Assembly (NCBI GenBank): GCA_031271815.1
Contig: JAISVA010000027.1
Span: 1 to 64,000 of the forward strand
From: Prevotellaceae bacterium
GTDB lineage: Bacteria > Bacteroidota > Bacteroidia > Bacteroidales > Paludibacteraceae
Length of the DNA: 64,000 nt
Direction: 5' to 3'
Shown: positions 34,778 through 43,932 of the stretch, one piece after another
How the letters are laid out: each line of letters begins with the position of its first letter
Position numbering within the stretch: the stretch's first letter is position 1
Notes under the pieces: model-generated
What the model saw: the letters and a program-made list of their open reading frames with translations, nothing else
Databases searched by the model: none
What the model was told of the DNA's origin: nothing
Position numbers and translations under genes: made by a program

Positions 34778-35555
34778 GGCCTGGGGAATAAAGCCTGTCT
34801 TATTCCATATCGGTTCGTTTGAATTGACTGCCTACACTTTTTTTGTTGTTATGGGTATGGGTGTGGGAATACTGGTCTATTTCATTGAAGCAAAAAAAGT
34901 GCGGCAGGTAAACGAAAGCTCTTTTTTGATCGTTGCCGGGGCATTCATCGGCTCTACCATTGGAGCTAAGCTGCTCGAATTTTTACTGAATATCGACCGT
35001 TTTCATTCAGGAAACGATTTGCTGCTGTTTTTGATTTCGGGAAGGACAATTGTCGGCGGATTGATTGGCGGAACGTTCGGTGTTTGGATCACCAAAAGAT
35101 TGACGGGCATAAAAGCCAAACGGGGCAATCTGTTTGCGCCTGCTATTGCAATCGGCGTGGCGGTCGGGCGTCTGGGCTGTTTTTTCAACGGCTGCTGTTA
35201 CGGAAAGCCAACTGCGCTGCCCTGGGCAGTCGATCCCGGCGATGAAATAATGCGTCATCCTACACCGGTTTACGAATCGGCATTTATGCTGCTGATGTTT
35301 TTTGTATTGAAATTCGGATTCACGAAGCGAGAAGTCAAGCCGGGATTTTTGTTTAATTTTTTAATGCTTGCCTATTTTATTTTCCGGTTTCTTGTCGAAT
35401 TTATCCGCGAAGAGCGTGTAGCCTTTTCCCATCTTACTTATTTCCAACTTATTTCTATCTTTGTAATAATTTATCTCCTGCTTGCCGATAAACAGTTAGT
35501 TTTGCGACAGCTTTTTTTGAAGCAGAAAAGTAAAAAACAAAAAGGTTATGAATGA
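34752..35555 (+). CDS. Prolipoprotein diacylglyceryl transferase-like (Lgt-family) protein, variant
   Basis: The 267-residue protein has seven predicted membrane helices. The Lgt fold is recognised by FELTAYTFFVVMGMGVGILVY, RTIVGGLIGGTFG and GRLGCFFNGCCYGKPT. The last aligns with the Lgt signature GRxGNFxNxExxG, but the Glu/Asn positions are replaced by Cys (NGCCYG). HPTPVYES and RFLVEFIREER in the C-terminal half match Lgt. Canonical Lgt moves diacylglycerol from phosphatidylglycerol to lipoprotein Cys. The variant motif and the operon suggest a different lipid donor or acceptor. An independent housekeeping lgt is expected elsewhere in the genome. Confidence 0.75.
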   Translation: MEHIRLANEAWGIKPVLFHIGSFELTAYTFFVVMGMGVGILVYFIEAKKVRQVNESSFLIVAGAFIGSTIGAKLLEFLLNIDRFHSGNDLLLFLISGRTIVGGLIGGTFGVWITKRLTGIKAKRGNLFAPAIAIGVAVGRLGCFFNGCCYGKPTALPWAVDPGDEIMRHPTPVYESAFMLLMFFVLKFGFTKREVKPGFLFNFLMLAYFIFRFLVEFIREERVAFSHLTYFQLISIFVIIYLLLADKQLVLRQLFLKQKSKKQKGYE

Positions 35556-35880
35556 AAACAATCAGGAAGACAGCGTAAAAAACAATAAAAATCGACCGCA
35601 TGATTTTTTAAAAGGATTGGGGCTTGGTTTTTTAATTCCCATTGCCGGAATCTTTCTTGGCATCATTGCCGGAGCCGTTTCTCGTGCCATTGCCGGCGAC
35701 GAGGACCGGGGTGTAACAATAGCGACTGTCGTTACGATTTTATTTTATATCGGAGCCATCATCGCTTCTGCGTGTAAGGGAAGAACAAGATTTGCGCTCG
35801 GATTAATCACATTTATTTTGATTCCCGTTGCCGTATTTGGCGGATGTTTGGTGATGTTGAGTAACACAAGCTTCAGATAA
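35548..35880 (+). CDS. Small membrane protein, last gene of the lipid operon
   Basis: The 110-residue protein has a charged N-terminus (NENNQEDSVKNNKNR) and three hydrophobic spans: GLGFLIPIAGIFLGIIAGAV, TIATVVTILFYIGAIIASA and ALGLITFILIPVAVFGGCLV. Gly-rich helices suggest packing in the membrane. No family is recognised. It overlaps the Lgt-like gene by eight bases, so it probably belongs to the same operon. Confidence 0.6.
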   Translation: MNENNQEDSVKNNKNRPHDFLKGLGLGFLIPIAGIFLGIIAGAVSRAIAGDEDRGVTIATVVTILFYIGAIIASACKGRTRFALGLITFILIPVAVFGGCLVMLSNTSFR

Positions 35881-35926
35881 CCTTCAGATTCGGGTTGTAA
35901 AAATTCGGAATTACGGCAAAATATGC

Positions 35927-35957
35927 TTTGATATATAAAAAATATATACTACTTTTG
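35927..35957 (+). promoter_or_regulatory. rplS promoter
   Basis: TTTG at 35927-35930, a 19-nt spacer and TACTTTTG at 35950-35957. A leader of about 75 nt precedes the rplS ATG. Confidence 0.75.
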
Positions 35958-36038
35958 CCGGAGTTTTTTGCGCAATCTCTTATAGAACGTTCGGAGTCTG
36001 TAATATTGCGTGATTGTTAATCAAAAATAAAAATAAAA

Positions 36039-36386
36039 ATGGACTTAATTAAAGTTGCAGAACAGGCGTTCGCGATTGAGAAGAATTATCCAAAATTCAA
36101 AAGTGGAGATACGGTAACGATTGCCTACAAAATCAAAGAAGGTAACAAAGAGCGTATCCAGCAATTTAGAGGCGATGTAATCCGCATCAGCGGTCATCAG
36201 GAGAAAAAAAGGTTTACTGTCCGTAAAATTTCGGGAGGAATTGGCGTAGAGAGAATTTTTCCTATGGAATCTCCTTTTATTGACAGTATCACACTGAATA
36301 AAACAGGTAAAGTACGCAGAGCTAAATTGTACTATTTGCGCAGCCTTACCGGTAAAAAAGCAAGAATCAAGGAAAAAAGAGTTTAA
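36039..36386 (+). CDS. rplS: 50S ribosomal protein L19
   Basis: The 115-residue ribosomal protein sits at the 30S-50S interface. It contains the diagnostic [30 protein letters not shown] and [18 protein letters not shown], and a basic tail with [20 protein letters not shown], all matching L19. It has its own promoter and a terminator directly downstream, so it is transcribed alone here rather than in a rimM-trmD-rplS operon. Confidence 0.97.
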   Translation: MDLIKVAEQAFAIEKNYPKFKSGDTVTIAYKIKEGNKERIQQFRGDVIRISGHQEKKRFTVRKISGGIGVERIFPMESPFIDSITLNKTGKVRRAKLYYLRSLTGKKARIKEKRV

Positions 36387-36404
36387 TACATTCTTTAAGA
36401 AAAT

Positions 36405-36440
36405 TAAAAAGAGAAGTTCGAAGGGATTTCTCTTTTTTTA
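36405..36440 (+). terminator. rplS terminator
   Basis: AAAAAGAGAA pairs with TTCTCTTTTT around a GTTCGAAGGGAT loop, followed by further T residues (36428-36440). Confidence 0.8.
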
Positions 36441-36524
36441 TAAATGCGCATTGCCCATATTATCGGTTATTCAATAACATACATGCGTTATTAACAGGTG
36501 GATCCGGAAAATAATGTGGGCAGT

Positions 36525-36556
36525 TTTGCATAATAACACAAAGAGTTTTATCTTTG
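36525..36556 (+). promoter_or_regulatory. pgi promoter
   Basis: TTTG at 36525-36528, a 20-nt spacer and TATCTTTG at 36549-36556. The leader to the ATG at 36673 is about 110 nt. Confidence 0.75.
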
Positions 36557-36672
36557 TGACAAACATTCAAAATGAGATAACGCCTTGGAATTGCGTGTGT
36601 GAAGCGGGTTTCGAATTGAAAAAAATATCCAGCAAACAATACAGTTAAAATCAGTATTAACAAAATAAAAAA

Positions 36673-38013
36673 ATGGAAAATATCAAATTAAACATTGAAA
36701 AAGCATTCTCTTTCGTATCTAAAGAGAGCGTGTATGCGTATGAGCCGAAAGTGAGAGCGTGCATGGAAATGCTTCACAAAGGAACGGGGAAAGGAAATGA
36801 TTTTCTCGGCTGGTTAAACTTGCCTTCTTCGACTACGGAAGAATTTATGAACGAAATTATTGCCGTTGCCAACGATTTGAGAAGTCGTTGCGAAGTGGTG
36901 GTGGTTGCCGGAATCGGAGGCAGCTATTTGGGCGCCCGCGCGGTAATTGACGCTTTGGCAAACAGTTTCTCGTGGTTGCAACCAAGCAAAAATCCGGTAA
37001 TCGTTTACGCCGGAAATAACATCGGTGAGGATTATCTGGCTGAATTGACCGCCTATTTGAAAGGAAAACAATTCGGTATTATCAATATTTCCAAATCGGG
37101 AACGACTACCGAAACAGCGTTGGCTTTCCGTATTTTGAAAACTCAACTGGAAGAGCAAGTCGGAAAAGAGGAAGCGCAAAAACGAATTGTAGCAGTTACC
37201 GACGCGGCAAAAGGCGCACTTCGCACACTGGCAACACAGGAGGGTTACAAGACTTTCGTGATTCCGGACAATGTAGGCGGACGTTTTTCCGTATTGACCC
37301 CGGTTGGATTATTGCCGATAGCGGTTGCCGGTTTTGACATTAAAAAATTAATAGCAGGCGCACAGAAAATGGAATCGGTTTGCGGCGAAGGAACTGCTTT
37401 TACCGAAAATCCGGCTGCTGTTTACGCTGCCGTGCGTAACGAATTGTATGCAAAGGGAAAGAAAATCGAAATATTAGTTAACTACAACCCGAAACTGCAT
37501 TACATCGGCGAATGGTGGAAACAGCTTTACGGCGAGAGCGAAGGAAAAGACCTGAAAGGAATTTTCCCGGCTGCAGTCGATTTTTCTACTGATTTACATT
37601 CAATGGGGCAATGGATTCAAGAGGGTGAACGTACTATTTTTGAAACCGTTATCTCCATAAAAACGCCTAACCTGAAAATGGAAGTGCCTTTGGATAAAGA
37701 TAACCTGGACGGATTAAATTTCCTTGCCGGCAAGCGCGTGGATGAAGTGAATAAAATGGCGGAATTAGGTACGCAAATCGCCCACGTGGACGGACAAGTA
37801 CCAAACCTGCACATTGAAATGCCGCTGTTGAACGAATATTACATCGGTCAGCTATTCTATTTCTTTGAAAAGGCTTGTGGCATCAGCGGTTACCTGTTGG
37901 GCGTAAATCCTTTCGATCAGCCGGGTGTAGAGGCATACAAAAAGAATATGTTTGCCCTTCTCGAAAAACCGGGATACGAAAAAGAGACAGAAGCGATTAA
38001 GGCGCGCTTGTAA
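36673..38013 (+). CDS. pgi: Glucose-6-phosphate isomerase
   Basis: Pgi interconverts glucose 6-phosphate and fructose 6-phosphate. The 446-residue form is the short type usual in Bacteroidales and Firmicutes. Visible are [20 protein letters not shown], the sugar-phosphate loop [35 protein letters not shown] (the PGI signature 1 region), and a C-terminal [22 protein letters not shown] with catalytic residues. It has its own promoter and ends 10 nt before a large inverted repeat (38024-38110). Confidence 0.95.
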   Translation: MENIKLNIEKAFSFVSKESVYAYEPKVRACMEMLHKGTGKGNDFLGWLNLPSSTTEEFMNEIIAVANDLRSRCEVVVVAGIGGSYLGARAVIDALANSFSWLQPSKNPVIVYAGNNIGEDYLAELTAYLKGKQFGIINISKSGTTTETALAFRILKTQLEEQVGKEEAQKRIVAVTDAAKGALRTLATQEGYKTFVIPDNVGGRFSVLTPVGLLPIAVAGFDIKKLIAGAQKMESVCGEGTAFTENPAAVYAAVRNELYAKGKKIEILVNYNPKLHYIGEWWKQLYGESEGKDLKGIFPAAVDFSTDLHSMGQWIQEGERTIFETVISIKTPNLKMEVPLDKDNLDGLNFLAGKRVDEVNKMAELGTQIAHVDGQVPNLHIEMPLLNEYYIGQLFYFFEKACGISGYLLGVNPFDQPGVEAYKKNMFALLEKPGYEKETEAIKARL

Positions 38014-38023
38014 TTGATTTTTT

Positions 38024-38110
38024 AACCGCGATGAACACTATGTTTTTACGCGATGAACGCAACGTTAAGGTTATTTGCGTCCTGCGTAAAACATAGTGTT
38101 CATCGCGGTT
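38024..38110. repeat. Large inverted repeat after pgi (family C)
   Basis: AACCGCGATGAACACTATGT at 38024 and its near-perfect inverse ending at 38110 form arms of about 26-27 bp around a 33-nt centre that repeats parts of the arm (CGCGATGAACGCAACG). It sits between the pgi stop and the BioG-like gene. It could end pgi transcription, but its arm length and internal repetition are more like the other palindromic repeats in this window. Confidence 0.6.
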
Positions 38111-38133
38111 TTGACTTTTCTTCAAAAACAAAA

Positions 38134-38787
38134 ATGAAGCGCTTTTATATTAAACAGGGAACTTCCGACAAGTTATTACTTATTTTTTCGGGCTGGGCAT
38201 CGGACGAAAGGCTTTTTTCGAGGTTTTCGGGTGCAGAGCAGGATGTTTGTGTCTTTTCCGATTACCGGACGTTGGAATGCAATGTAAAGATATTTCAAAC
38301 ATATAAGGAAATTGAGGTCATTGCCTGGTCGCTGGGCGTTTTTGTGGCAAACTGTGTGCTGCTCAATTCCGGCCTGCCGGTTACAAAAGCCCTTGCAATA
38401 AACGGAACTCTTTATCCATGCGACGATGAGAAAGGGATTCCTGCTGCGATTTACGATGGAACAGAAAAAAATCTAACGGAAGAAAATTTATGGAAATTTT
38501 ACAGGAGAATGTGCAGAAATGCGAAAAGCGCTGAAAAATTCCGGATATTCACCTTCTCCTTTTCCATACCTGAATTGCAGGAGGCGCTGCAAAATATCCG
38601 GGTAATTCAAGAAAGCGAACCGCAATTTTCCGGCAAAACTATTTTCACGGAAGTGATTATCGGATTGTCCGACCGGATTTTTCCACCTGATAATCAAAAA
38701 CGTGCATGGGAAAATTTTCCGGATGTCAAACTTGTGGAAATCGCGCATTATGATGAAGAAATATGGGGAAATTATGCCCGGGAGTGA
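38134..38787 (+). CDS. bioG: BioG-like pimeloyl-ACP methyl ester esterase (DUF452)
   Basis: This 217-residue alpha/beta hydrolase is of the DUF452/BioG type. BioG removes the methyl group from pimeloyl-ACP methyl ester to end the BioC-started biotin pathway. The nucleophile is in EVIAWSLGVFVAN (Ser of W-S-L-G), the acid Asp probably in IIGLSDRIFPP, and the His in EIAHYDEEIWG. The longer frame from 38053 runs through the family C repeat and adds 27 unlikely residues, so I use the ATG at 38134 (MKRFYIKQGTS). In many Bacteroidota it lies in a biotin cluster; here no other bio gene is adjacent, so the function is moderately certain. Confidence 0.72.
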   Translation: MKRFYIKQGTSDKLLLIFSGWASDERLFSRFSGAEQDVCVFSDYRTLECNVKIFQTYKEIEVIAWSLGVFVANCVLLNSGLPVTKALAINGTLYPCDDEKGIPAAIYDGTEKNLTEENLWKFYRRMCRNAKSAEKFRIFTFSFSIPELQEALQNIRVIQESEPQFSGKTIFTEVIIGLSDRIFPPDNQKRAWENFPDVKLVEIAHYDEEIWGNYARE

Positions 38788-38841
38788 GACGTTGTACCGG
38801 TGCTGTTGATTGTAGTGTACTATTTCCGGCTTTCCATATAT

Positions 38842-38872
38842 TTTGCAATCCTGAAAGATAATGGTATATTTG
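38842..38872 (+). promoter_or_regulatory. Promoter of the PorE-like gene
   Basis: TTTG at 38842-38845, a 19-nt spacer and TATATTTG at 38865-38872, about 68 nt before the ATG. Confidence 0.7.
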
Positions 38873-38939
38873 TGATTACAACTTGGAAAATATATAAACA
38901 GATAACGAAGTAGAATTATTTGATTTAACAAAATAGCGA

Positions 38940-40877
38940 ATGATGAACAGGATAATCTGCATGCTGGTTTTTTCGCTTTTTCCGTTTTTGCTTTTCGGAC
39001 AAGCCTCCAAGGCTTCGAGCAAAGAGATAAAAGCGTACGAAAATGCCGTTATTATGGTTAATGAAGGGAAATACAAAGAAGCGCTTCCGATATTAAATAC
39101 ATTGGTACGCGAAAATAAGAACTTTGTAGATGCCTCCTGGACGCTTGCCGAATTGTATGGTAAAATGCGCAATGAACCGCGACAGATTTCCACCCTGCAA
39201 AATGTGGCGAAACCCAAAATACCCCGCTATTATAACTCTTTGATGCGCCTTGCGGCGGCCTATCACGGAATGTGTAATTACGAAGAGGCAATCAAGACAT
39301 ACGAGTTAATTCCTTCTTCGGAGAGTACTTTTTACCGGATTGCACAACAGGAAATTCAACAGGCAAAAAATGCGATTGAGTTACGGGGAAAGCCGGTGCC
39401 GTTCAACATCCGGAATATGGGGAAAAATATCAATACCGAATATGATGATTACTGGCCCAGTATCACGGCAGACGAAAGTTTGTTTTCAACTACGATAAAA
39501 GTAGGAAAGCTGGAAGGTCAATCGGATTTCGGACGCGGGGTGCACGAGGATATTTTTATCAGTAAGAAGGAGGACGGAGAATGGACGCCTACCCAAAATG
39601 CCGGTACGGCGCTCAACACAATGGGAAATGAAGGGGCTCAAAGTTTCTCGCTCGACGGTCGTTACCTCTTTTTTGTGGCTTGCGACCGGCATACGGGCTT
39701 GGGCGGCTGCGATATTTACTATTCGATCCGGATGGGCGATTTGTGGTCGGAAGCGATCAATCCGGGTGCACCGCTAAATTCGAGGCATTGGGAAACGTAT
39801 CCGAGTTTTAGTCCGACAGGCGACGAAATCTATTTCGCCAGCAACCGACCGGGTGGCACCGGAAAATCGGATATTTGGAAAAGTAAAGTAACGATTCAGG
39901 AAAATGGGATGCTGAAATTTTCGGAGCCGGTCAACCTTGGTTCCGCGATTAATACGCCGGAAGATGAACTTTCGCCCTTTATTCACGCCGACAATCATAC
40001 GCTGTATTACTCCTCGAAAGGGCTGACCGGAATGGGAGGATACGATGTTTTTGTCAGCTACAAAGACAGTCTTGGAAAATGGAGCAAGGGTAAAAACATC
40101 GGTTATCCGCTGAATACCTGTAAGGATGAGATCGGATTCGTGGTTAATGCGTATGGCGACAAGGCATATTTTTCGTCCGACGGACAGGAAAAAAACGGAC
40201 AGGGAAGAGATATCTACGAGATAAAACTTGAAGGTGGAAATTATCGTCCTATCAAGAAAATGAAATACGCTCGGGGAAAAATCGTAGATGTGGAGACAAT
40301 GGAACCGATACAGGCGCAAATTGACGTGTTCAGCATCAAAAGCAACGAAACGGTTTTCCGTTCGGTGTCCGACAGGAAAACCGGCGATTTTGTGGTCTGT
40401 GCGCCCGAAGATGAAGACATTGGCGTAAACGTAAACAAAAAAGGGTATATGCTTTATTCCGAAAACTTCACACCCGACAATCCGGTTCAATTTGACCTCA
40501 AAACCGGAATTCCATTGGATAAAATTGAAATCGGGAAAAGTGTCATCCTGAAAAATATCTTTTTCGATTTTGATGAGTTTACGTTGAAAAAGGAATCGTA
40601 CCTGGAGTTGGACAGGCTTGTTGCTTTTATGAAGCTGAACCCGAAAGTCAGGATCCGCCTTGACGGGCATACGGACATAAAGGGAACACAGGAGTATAAT
40701 ATGACTCTCTCCGTAAATCGCGCCAAGGCGGCATACAACTATCTTATTTCGAAAGGGATCCTGAAAAGCAGACTCGAATATAAGGGCTACGGAAAGAATG
40801 TCCCGATTGCCGATAACAGCACCGCTGCCGGACGGACATTGAACCGGCGCACGGAGATTGTTATTATTGCGAAGTAG
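38940..40877 (+). CDS. OmpA-family protein with TPR, beta-propeller and CRD (PorE-like)
   Basis: The 645-residue protein has a signal peptide (ICMLVFSLFPFLLFG), TPR-like helices (about residues 28-150) and a PD40/WD40-type propeller with repeats such as YFASNRPGGTGKSDIWKS and YYSSKGLTGMGGYDVFVSY (about 155-420). A carboxypeptidase-regulatory-like domain (ARGKIVDVETMEPIQAQIDV) and a C-terminal OmpA domain (IFFDFDEFTLKKES, DGHTDIKGTQEYN, NRRTEIVI) that binds peptidoglycan follow. This is the order of PorE, a T9SS component that links the machinery to peptidoglycan. Unlike PorE of Porphyromonas it shows no lipobox. The T9SS role is inferred; the domains are clear. Confidence 0.8.
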   Translation: MMNRIICMLVFSLFPFLLFGQASKASSKEIKAYENAVIMVNEGKYKEALPILNTLVRENKNFVDASWTLAELYGKMRNEPRQISTLQNVAKPKIPRYYNSLMRLAAAYHGMCNYEEAIKTYELIPSSESTFYRIAQQEIQQAKNAIELRGKPVPFNIRNMGKNINTEYDDYWPSITADESLFSTTIKVGKLEGQSDFGRGVHEDIFISKKEDGEWTPTQNAGTALNTMGNEGAQSFSLDGRYLFFVACDRHTGLGGCDIYYSIRMGDLWSEAINPGAPLNSRHWETYPSFSPTGDEIYFASNRPGGTGKSDIWKSKVTIQENGMLKFSEPVNLGSAINTPEDELSPFIHADNHTLYYSSKGLTGMGGYDVFVSYKDSLGKWSKGKNIGYPLNTCKDEIGFVVNAYGDKAYFSSDGQEKNGQGRDIYEIKLEGGNYRPIKKMKYARGKIVDVETMEPIQAQIDVFSIKSNETVFRSVSDRKTGDFVVCAPEDEDIGVNVNKKGYMLYSENFTPDNPVQFDLKTGIPLDKIEIGKSVILKNIFFDFDEFTLKKESYLELDRLVAFMKLNPKVRIRLDGHTDIKGTQEYNMTLSVNRAKAAYNYLISKGILKSRLEYKGYGKNVPIADNSTAAGRTLNRRTEIVIIAK

Positions 40878-40901
40878 CGGTACAATAGAAAAACAGATTG
40901 G

Positions 40902-41060
40902 GGCTGTTTCAAAAGAACGCTGATGACGCAGATAACACGGGTTTTCACAGATAATAAATAAATAGGAATTTTATATGTAACTAATTATAAGTGATATAAA
41001 ACCCGGTGTTCATCCGTGTTATCCGCTTCATCAGCGTTCAAAAAGACTTGTGAGACAGCC
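40902..41060 (+). repeat. 159-bp MITE-like repeat, copy 1 (family A)
   Basis: It begins GGCTGTTTCAAAAGAACGC and ends CTTGTGAGACAGCC, with inner inverted copies of GATGACGCAGATAACACGG. Its length is identical to copies 2 and 3 (41824-41982, 46800-46958). It is in the same orientation as copy 3. Confidence 0.8.
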
Positions 41061-41120
41061 ACCCGGCATAACTTAACCGAATGTCATTAAACAAAAATAT
41101 TCACATTAAACAAGACATCC

Positions 41121-41798
41121 ATGATTTCTTTATTCAAAAAGTATCAACTGCTCGGATTAATAATCCTGGCGATAAATGTATTTCCACTTGCTGCTTTTTC
41201 ACAAGCAAAAAAACAGGTAAAATCCCAAAGCGCTGCTTCGAGTTCAAATACGAACGTTGCAGCGTCCGACAAAGGTGTTGTCATTAACGGAGTACGTTGG
41301 GCTACATGCAATGTGGATGCGTTCGGAAAATTCACAGCCAGCCCCGAAGATATGGGGAAGATTTACCAGTGGAACCGTAAAAAATCGTGGGAAATGACCG
41401 GAAAAATAACCGGATGGGGTGGCAGTTCCCAAAAGGGAAATAACTGGACAAAGGCGAATGATCCAAGTCCTGCCGGCTGGCGCGTACCGACGTACGAAGA
41501 GATTTATAAATTACTTGATACAAAAAAGGTAACCACTAAATGGACAACCCAAAACGGAGTAAAAGGTCGTAAGTTTACCGATAGAAAAACGGGGAAATCT
41601 ATTTTCCTGCCAGCAGCCGGTTGTCGGAACTTCAAAAACGGCATGTTTGAAGGCGCCGGTTCCCAAGGTTACTATTGGGCGAGTAACAAGCCGAAAGGCA
41701 ACAACGCATACTCGACGCATTTCAGTGAAAAATTTGCACAAAAAAACCTTAATCCCTGCAATTACGGTTTTTTCATTCGTCCGGTTGCGGTAGAATAA
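41121..41798 (+). CDS. Exported FISUMP-domain protein
   Basis: The 225-residue protein has an N-terminal membrane or signal segment (LLGLIILAINVFPLAAFSQ). The FISUMP domain (Fibrobacter succinogenes major paralogous domain) runs over most of the rest: INGVRWATCNVDAFGKF, NWTKANDPSPAGWRVPTYEE, LPAAGCRNFKNG and YYWASNKPKGNNAYSTHFSE, ending FFIRPVAVE. These proteins are secreted or surface-exposed in Bacteroidota and Fibrobacter. Their function is unclear. The gene is bracketed by two inverted 159-bp MITE-like repeats (40902-41060 and 41824-41982). Confidence 0.85.
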   Translation: MISLFKKYQLLGLIILAINVFPLAAFSQAKKQVKSQSAASSSNTNVAASDKGVVINGVRWATCNVDAFGKFTASPEDMGKIYQWNRKKSWEMTGKITGWGGSSQKGNNWTKANDPSPAGWRVPTYEEIYKLLDTKKVTTKWTTQNGVKGRKFTDRKTGKSIFLPAAGCRNFKNGMFEGAGSQGYYWASNKPKGNNAYSTHFSEKFAQKNLNPCNYGFFIRPVAVE

Positions 41799-41823
41799 AC
41801 AGATTGAAAAGGAAAAAGAATGA

Positions 41824-41982
41824 GGCTGTCTCAAAAGTCTTTTTGAACGCAGATGACACAGATAACTCGGATAAATACGGATTTTTATATCATTGATAAT
41901 TAGTTACATATAATATTCCTATTCGTTTGTTATCTGTGAAGCCCCGTGTTATCTGCGTCATCCGCATTCTTTTGAGACAGCC
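41824..41982 (-). repeat. 159-bp MITE-like repeat, copy 2 (family A, inverted)
   Basis: It begins GGCTGTCTCAAAAGTCTTTT and ends TTTTGAGACAGCC. It matches copies 1 and 3 in reverse orientation. Flanks extend the inverted repeat (AAAAGAATG before, CATTCTTTT after). Confidence 0.8.
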
Positions 41983-41996
41983 CCATTCTTTTAAAA

Positions 41997-43916
41997 TTAC
42001 TTTATTTCCAATTCCGATCCTAATACTACTTCAAAATCTTTACTGATAGTTGTTTCATTAGCAGCGTCAAGGATTAATTTGACGTTGTTTCGAACGGTAA
42101 CGTTTTGGACATGGATATCGCTGCAACTTGTAACAGTTCTGTTGACGGTTATTGTTTCATTGGTTAAATTAACCGGCAGACATTGTCTGTGTGGAATCAC
42201 CGTTAGCGAGGGATCTCCAAATATATGCCAATGTCTAAATTCTTGAATTCCGAAAGAGCTTATCATTCCTAAACAAGCATTATAACATAATGCTCCAAAA
42301 GTAGTATTGGAATTAGAGGTAAGCAATGAAATAAAATCATCTTGCGCATACATTGGGGGGGTCCAAGCTTGATTAACAGATGAACCGTAAAATGCAACCG
42401 CTCCAATGGGATTTCCCGTACTGTTATTTGATCTCAACCAGGTTTCGGCAAAACAAGTGTAACCTGTAAAATTCCCGTTTTGACAAGCTACGGAAAAAAC
42501 GAAAGGAAGTTTATTGTTATTGGTTAACGCACTTACATTTGAGTTGGTAAAATTACTTGTAACCCAACGGTCGTAATCGCCATGTCCTGTGTAACTTATA
42601 ATTGAAGCGCCGTTATTGACCGCAGCGCTAACCATCGCAGCAAATGGATTTCCCGAAACATCCTGACCTCCCTGGCTTCCTTCATATAATTCGTCAACGC
42701 CGGTATAATGGTAATTTAATAATTTTGTCCTTATGTTCCTGGCGTGTTGATAATCATACTCATTATTATGTCCGGGACCTTCGGCACTGGCAATGCCAAT
42801 GCCTTTGTGAAACCAACTCTGTTCCGTCATATTGTCATATGCGATTGAACGGGAAATCATTGTTGCCAGATGTGCATTTGTTTCGGCAGAAAAACGGCCT
42901 ACAATTATGTCGGGATAATTGTCATTTCCAACTATCAACGAATAGGAAGGATCAGAACCTGCCGAATTAACAAGCATAGAAGGAACTTGTGCATGATCTC
43001 CTGCTAATAATACAAAAGTCAGGGTATTGTCGTTATTATAACTGTTTTTTATATAGTTATGTATCTGTGTAGAAGTGGTGCCGATATTGGACATTTTCAC
43101 AACCTGGGTTGGTATTCCTGTATTATTCTTATGAGTAGCATAACCGAGTATGTCATTATAAAAACTGTCATGCGTTATAATCAGCATTTTACCGTTATCA
43201 GTAATTCCATTTCTTGTATTTCCGGCACTGTTTGCATTGGATTGAGCATCATAATTGATAAAATGATTTCTGAAAATAGGTTCAAAATATTGATTTTTTT
43301 CTTCAGAAATACGAGCTAAAGCATTTTTATTATTTGCACCCTCAAATGATATTTCAATAGTCAATTTAGTATATATTCTGAGGGTTTGAGTTACGGGGTT
43401 ATATGCAAAAGGATATATTGAAACCGTATTTCCCCTTGTATTTCTCATCAAATACGGCTCTCCAAAATCAAATCTGTTTTCCGGATAAAATTCATTTTTG
43501 GAATATACTTCGCCAAATGTATATGGCACATCTTTCGGATTTATTTTCCTTAATAAAATTCCTTTTGAGGGAATTACAGGTAATTGTATATCCTTGTATT
43601 CACTTTTAAGTGTTTTTCCCGTGATGCCTGAAGTCGGAGGAATAGAAATATCTCTAACTATTTTCGGAAGTTCCGGATACCCTTTTTCGTGGATAAAGCT
43701 TTCCCGTTTTAATGAAATTTTATAATACTCTTTTTCATCAATCAATTCAGCGTTTCTATCGAAGTCATTTATATCAATCTCTATGGTTAGTCCGTTTGGA
43801 GTGACTGACAGAACATTTACAAAATTATTCTTTGTGGCCGGTACGTTTTGTCCCCAGAGAACAATGACATTATGGATAATAAATATACCCAATAATAAAA
43901 TTCTATTTTTCATCAT
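41997..43916 (-). CDS. C25 family (gingipain-type) cysteine peptidase
   Basis: The 639-residue secreted peptidase has a signal peptide (RILLLGIFIIHNVIVLWGQ) and a gingipain-type prodomain-like beta region (residues 35-225). The C25 catalytic domain (about 240-580) has SYTGHGDYDRW with His445 and FSVACQNGNF with Cys478, plus HIFGDPSLTVIP at its end. The last 60 residues form a short beta-rich repeat (VTVRNNVKLILDAANETTIS) ending SELEIK. A canonical T9SS type A sorting domain is not visible, which is unusual for this family. Specificity (Arg or Lys) cannot be told. It is followed 16 nt upstream by the tail-fibre-domain genes on the same strand. Confidence 0.85.
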   Translation of the reverse strand: MMKNRILLLGIFIIHNVIVLWGQNVPATKNNFVNVLSVTPNGLTIEIDINDFDRNAELIDEKEYYKISLKRESFIHEKGYPELPKIVRDISIPPTSGITGKTLKSEYKDIQLPVIPSKGILLRKINPKDVPYTFGEVYSKNEFYPENRFDFGEPYLMRNTRGNTVSIYPFAYNPVTQTLRIYTKLTIEISFEGANNKNALARISEEKNQYFEPIFRNHFINYDAQSNANSAGNTRNGITDNGKMLIITHDSFYNDILGYATHKNNTGIPTQVVKMSNIGTTSTQIHNYIKNSYNNDNTLTFVLLAGDHAQVPSMLVNSAGSDPSYSLIVGNDNYPDIIVGRFSAETNAHLATMISRSIAYDNMTEQSWFHKGIGIASAEGPGHNNEYDYQHARNIRTKLLNYHYTGVDELYEGSQGGQDVSGNPFAAMVSAAVNNGASIISYTGHGDYDRWVTSNFTNSNVSALTNNNKLPFVFSVACQNGNFTGYTCFAETWLRSNNSTGNPIGAVAFYGSSVNQAWTPPMYAQDDFISLLTSNSNTTFGALCYNACLGMISSFGIQEFRHWHIFGDPSLTVIPHRQCLPVNLTNETITVNRTVTSCSDIHVQNVTVRNNVKLILDAANETTISKDFEVVLGSELEIK

Positions 43917-43932
43917 CTTACCTCCTTAAATT

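Noticed and set aside
39774..40670. Long minus-strand frame of 298 residues
   Set aside because: It lies wholly inside the PorE-like gene on the other strand; its Arg/Phe/Ile-rich composition with no motif or start signal marks it as a shadow.
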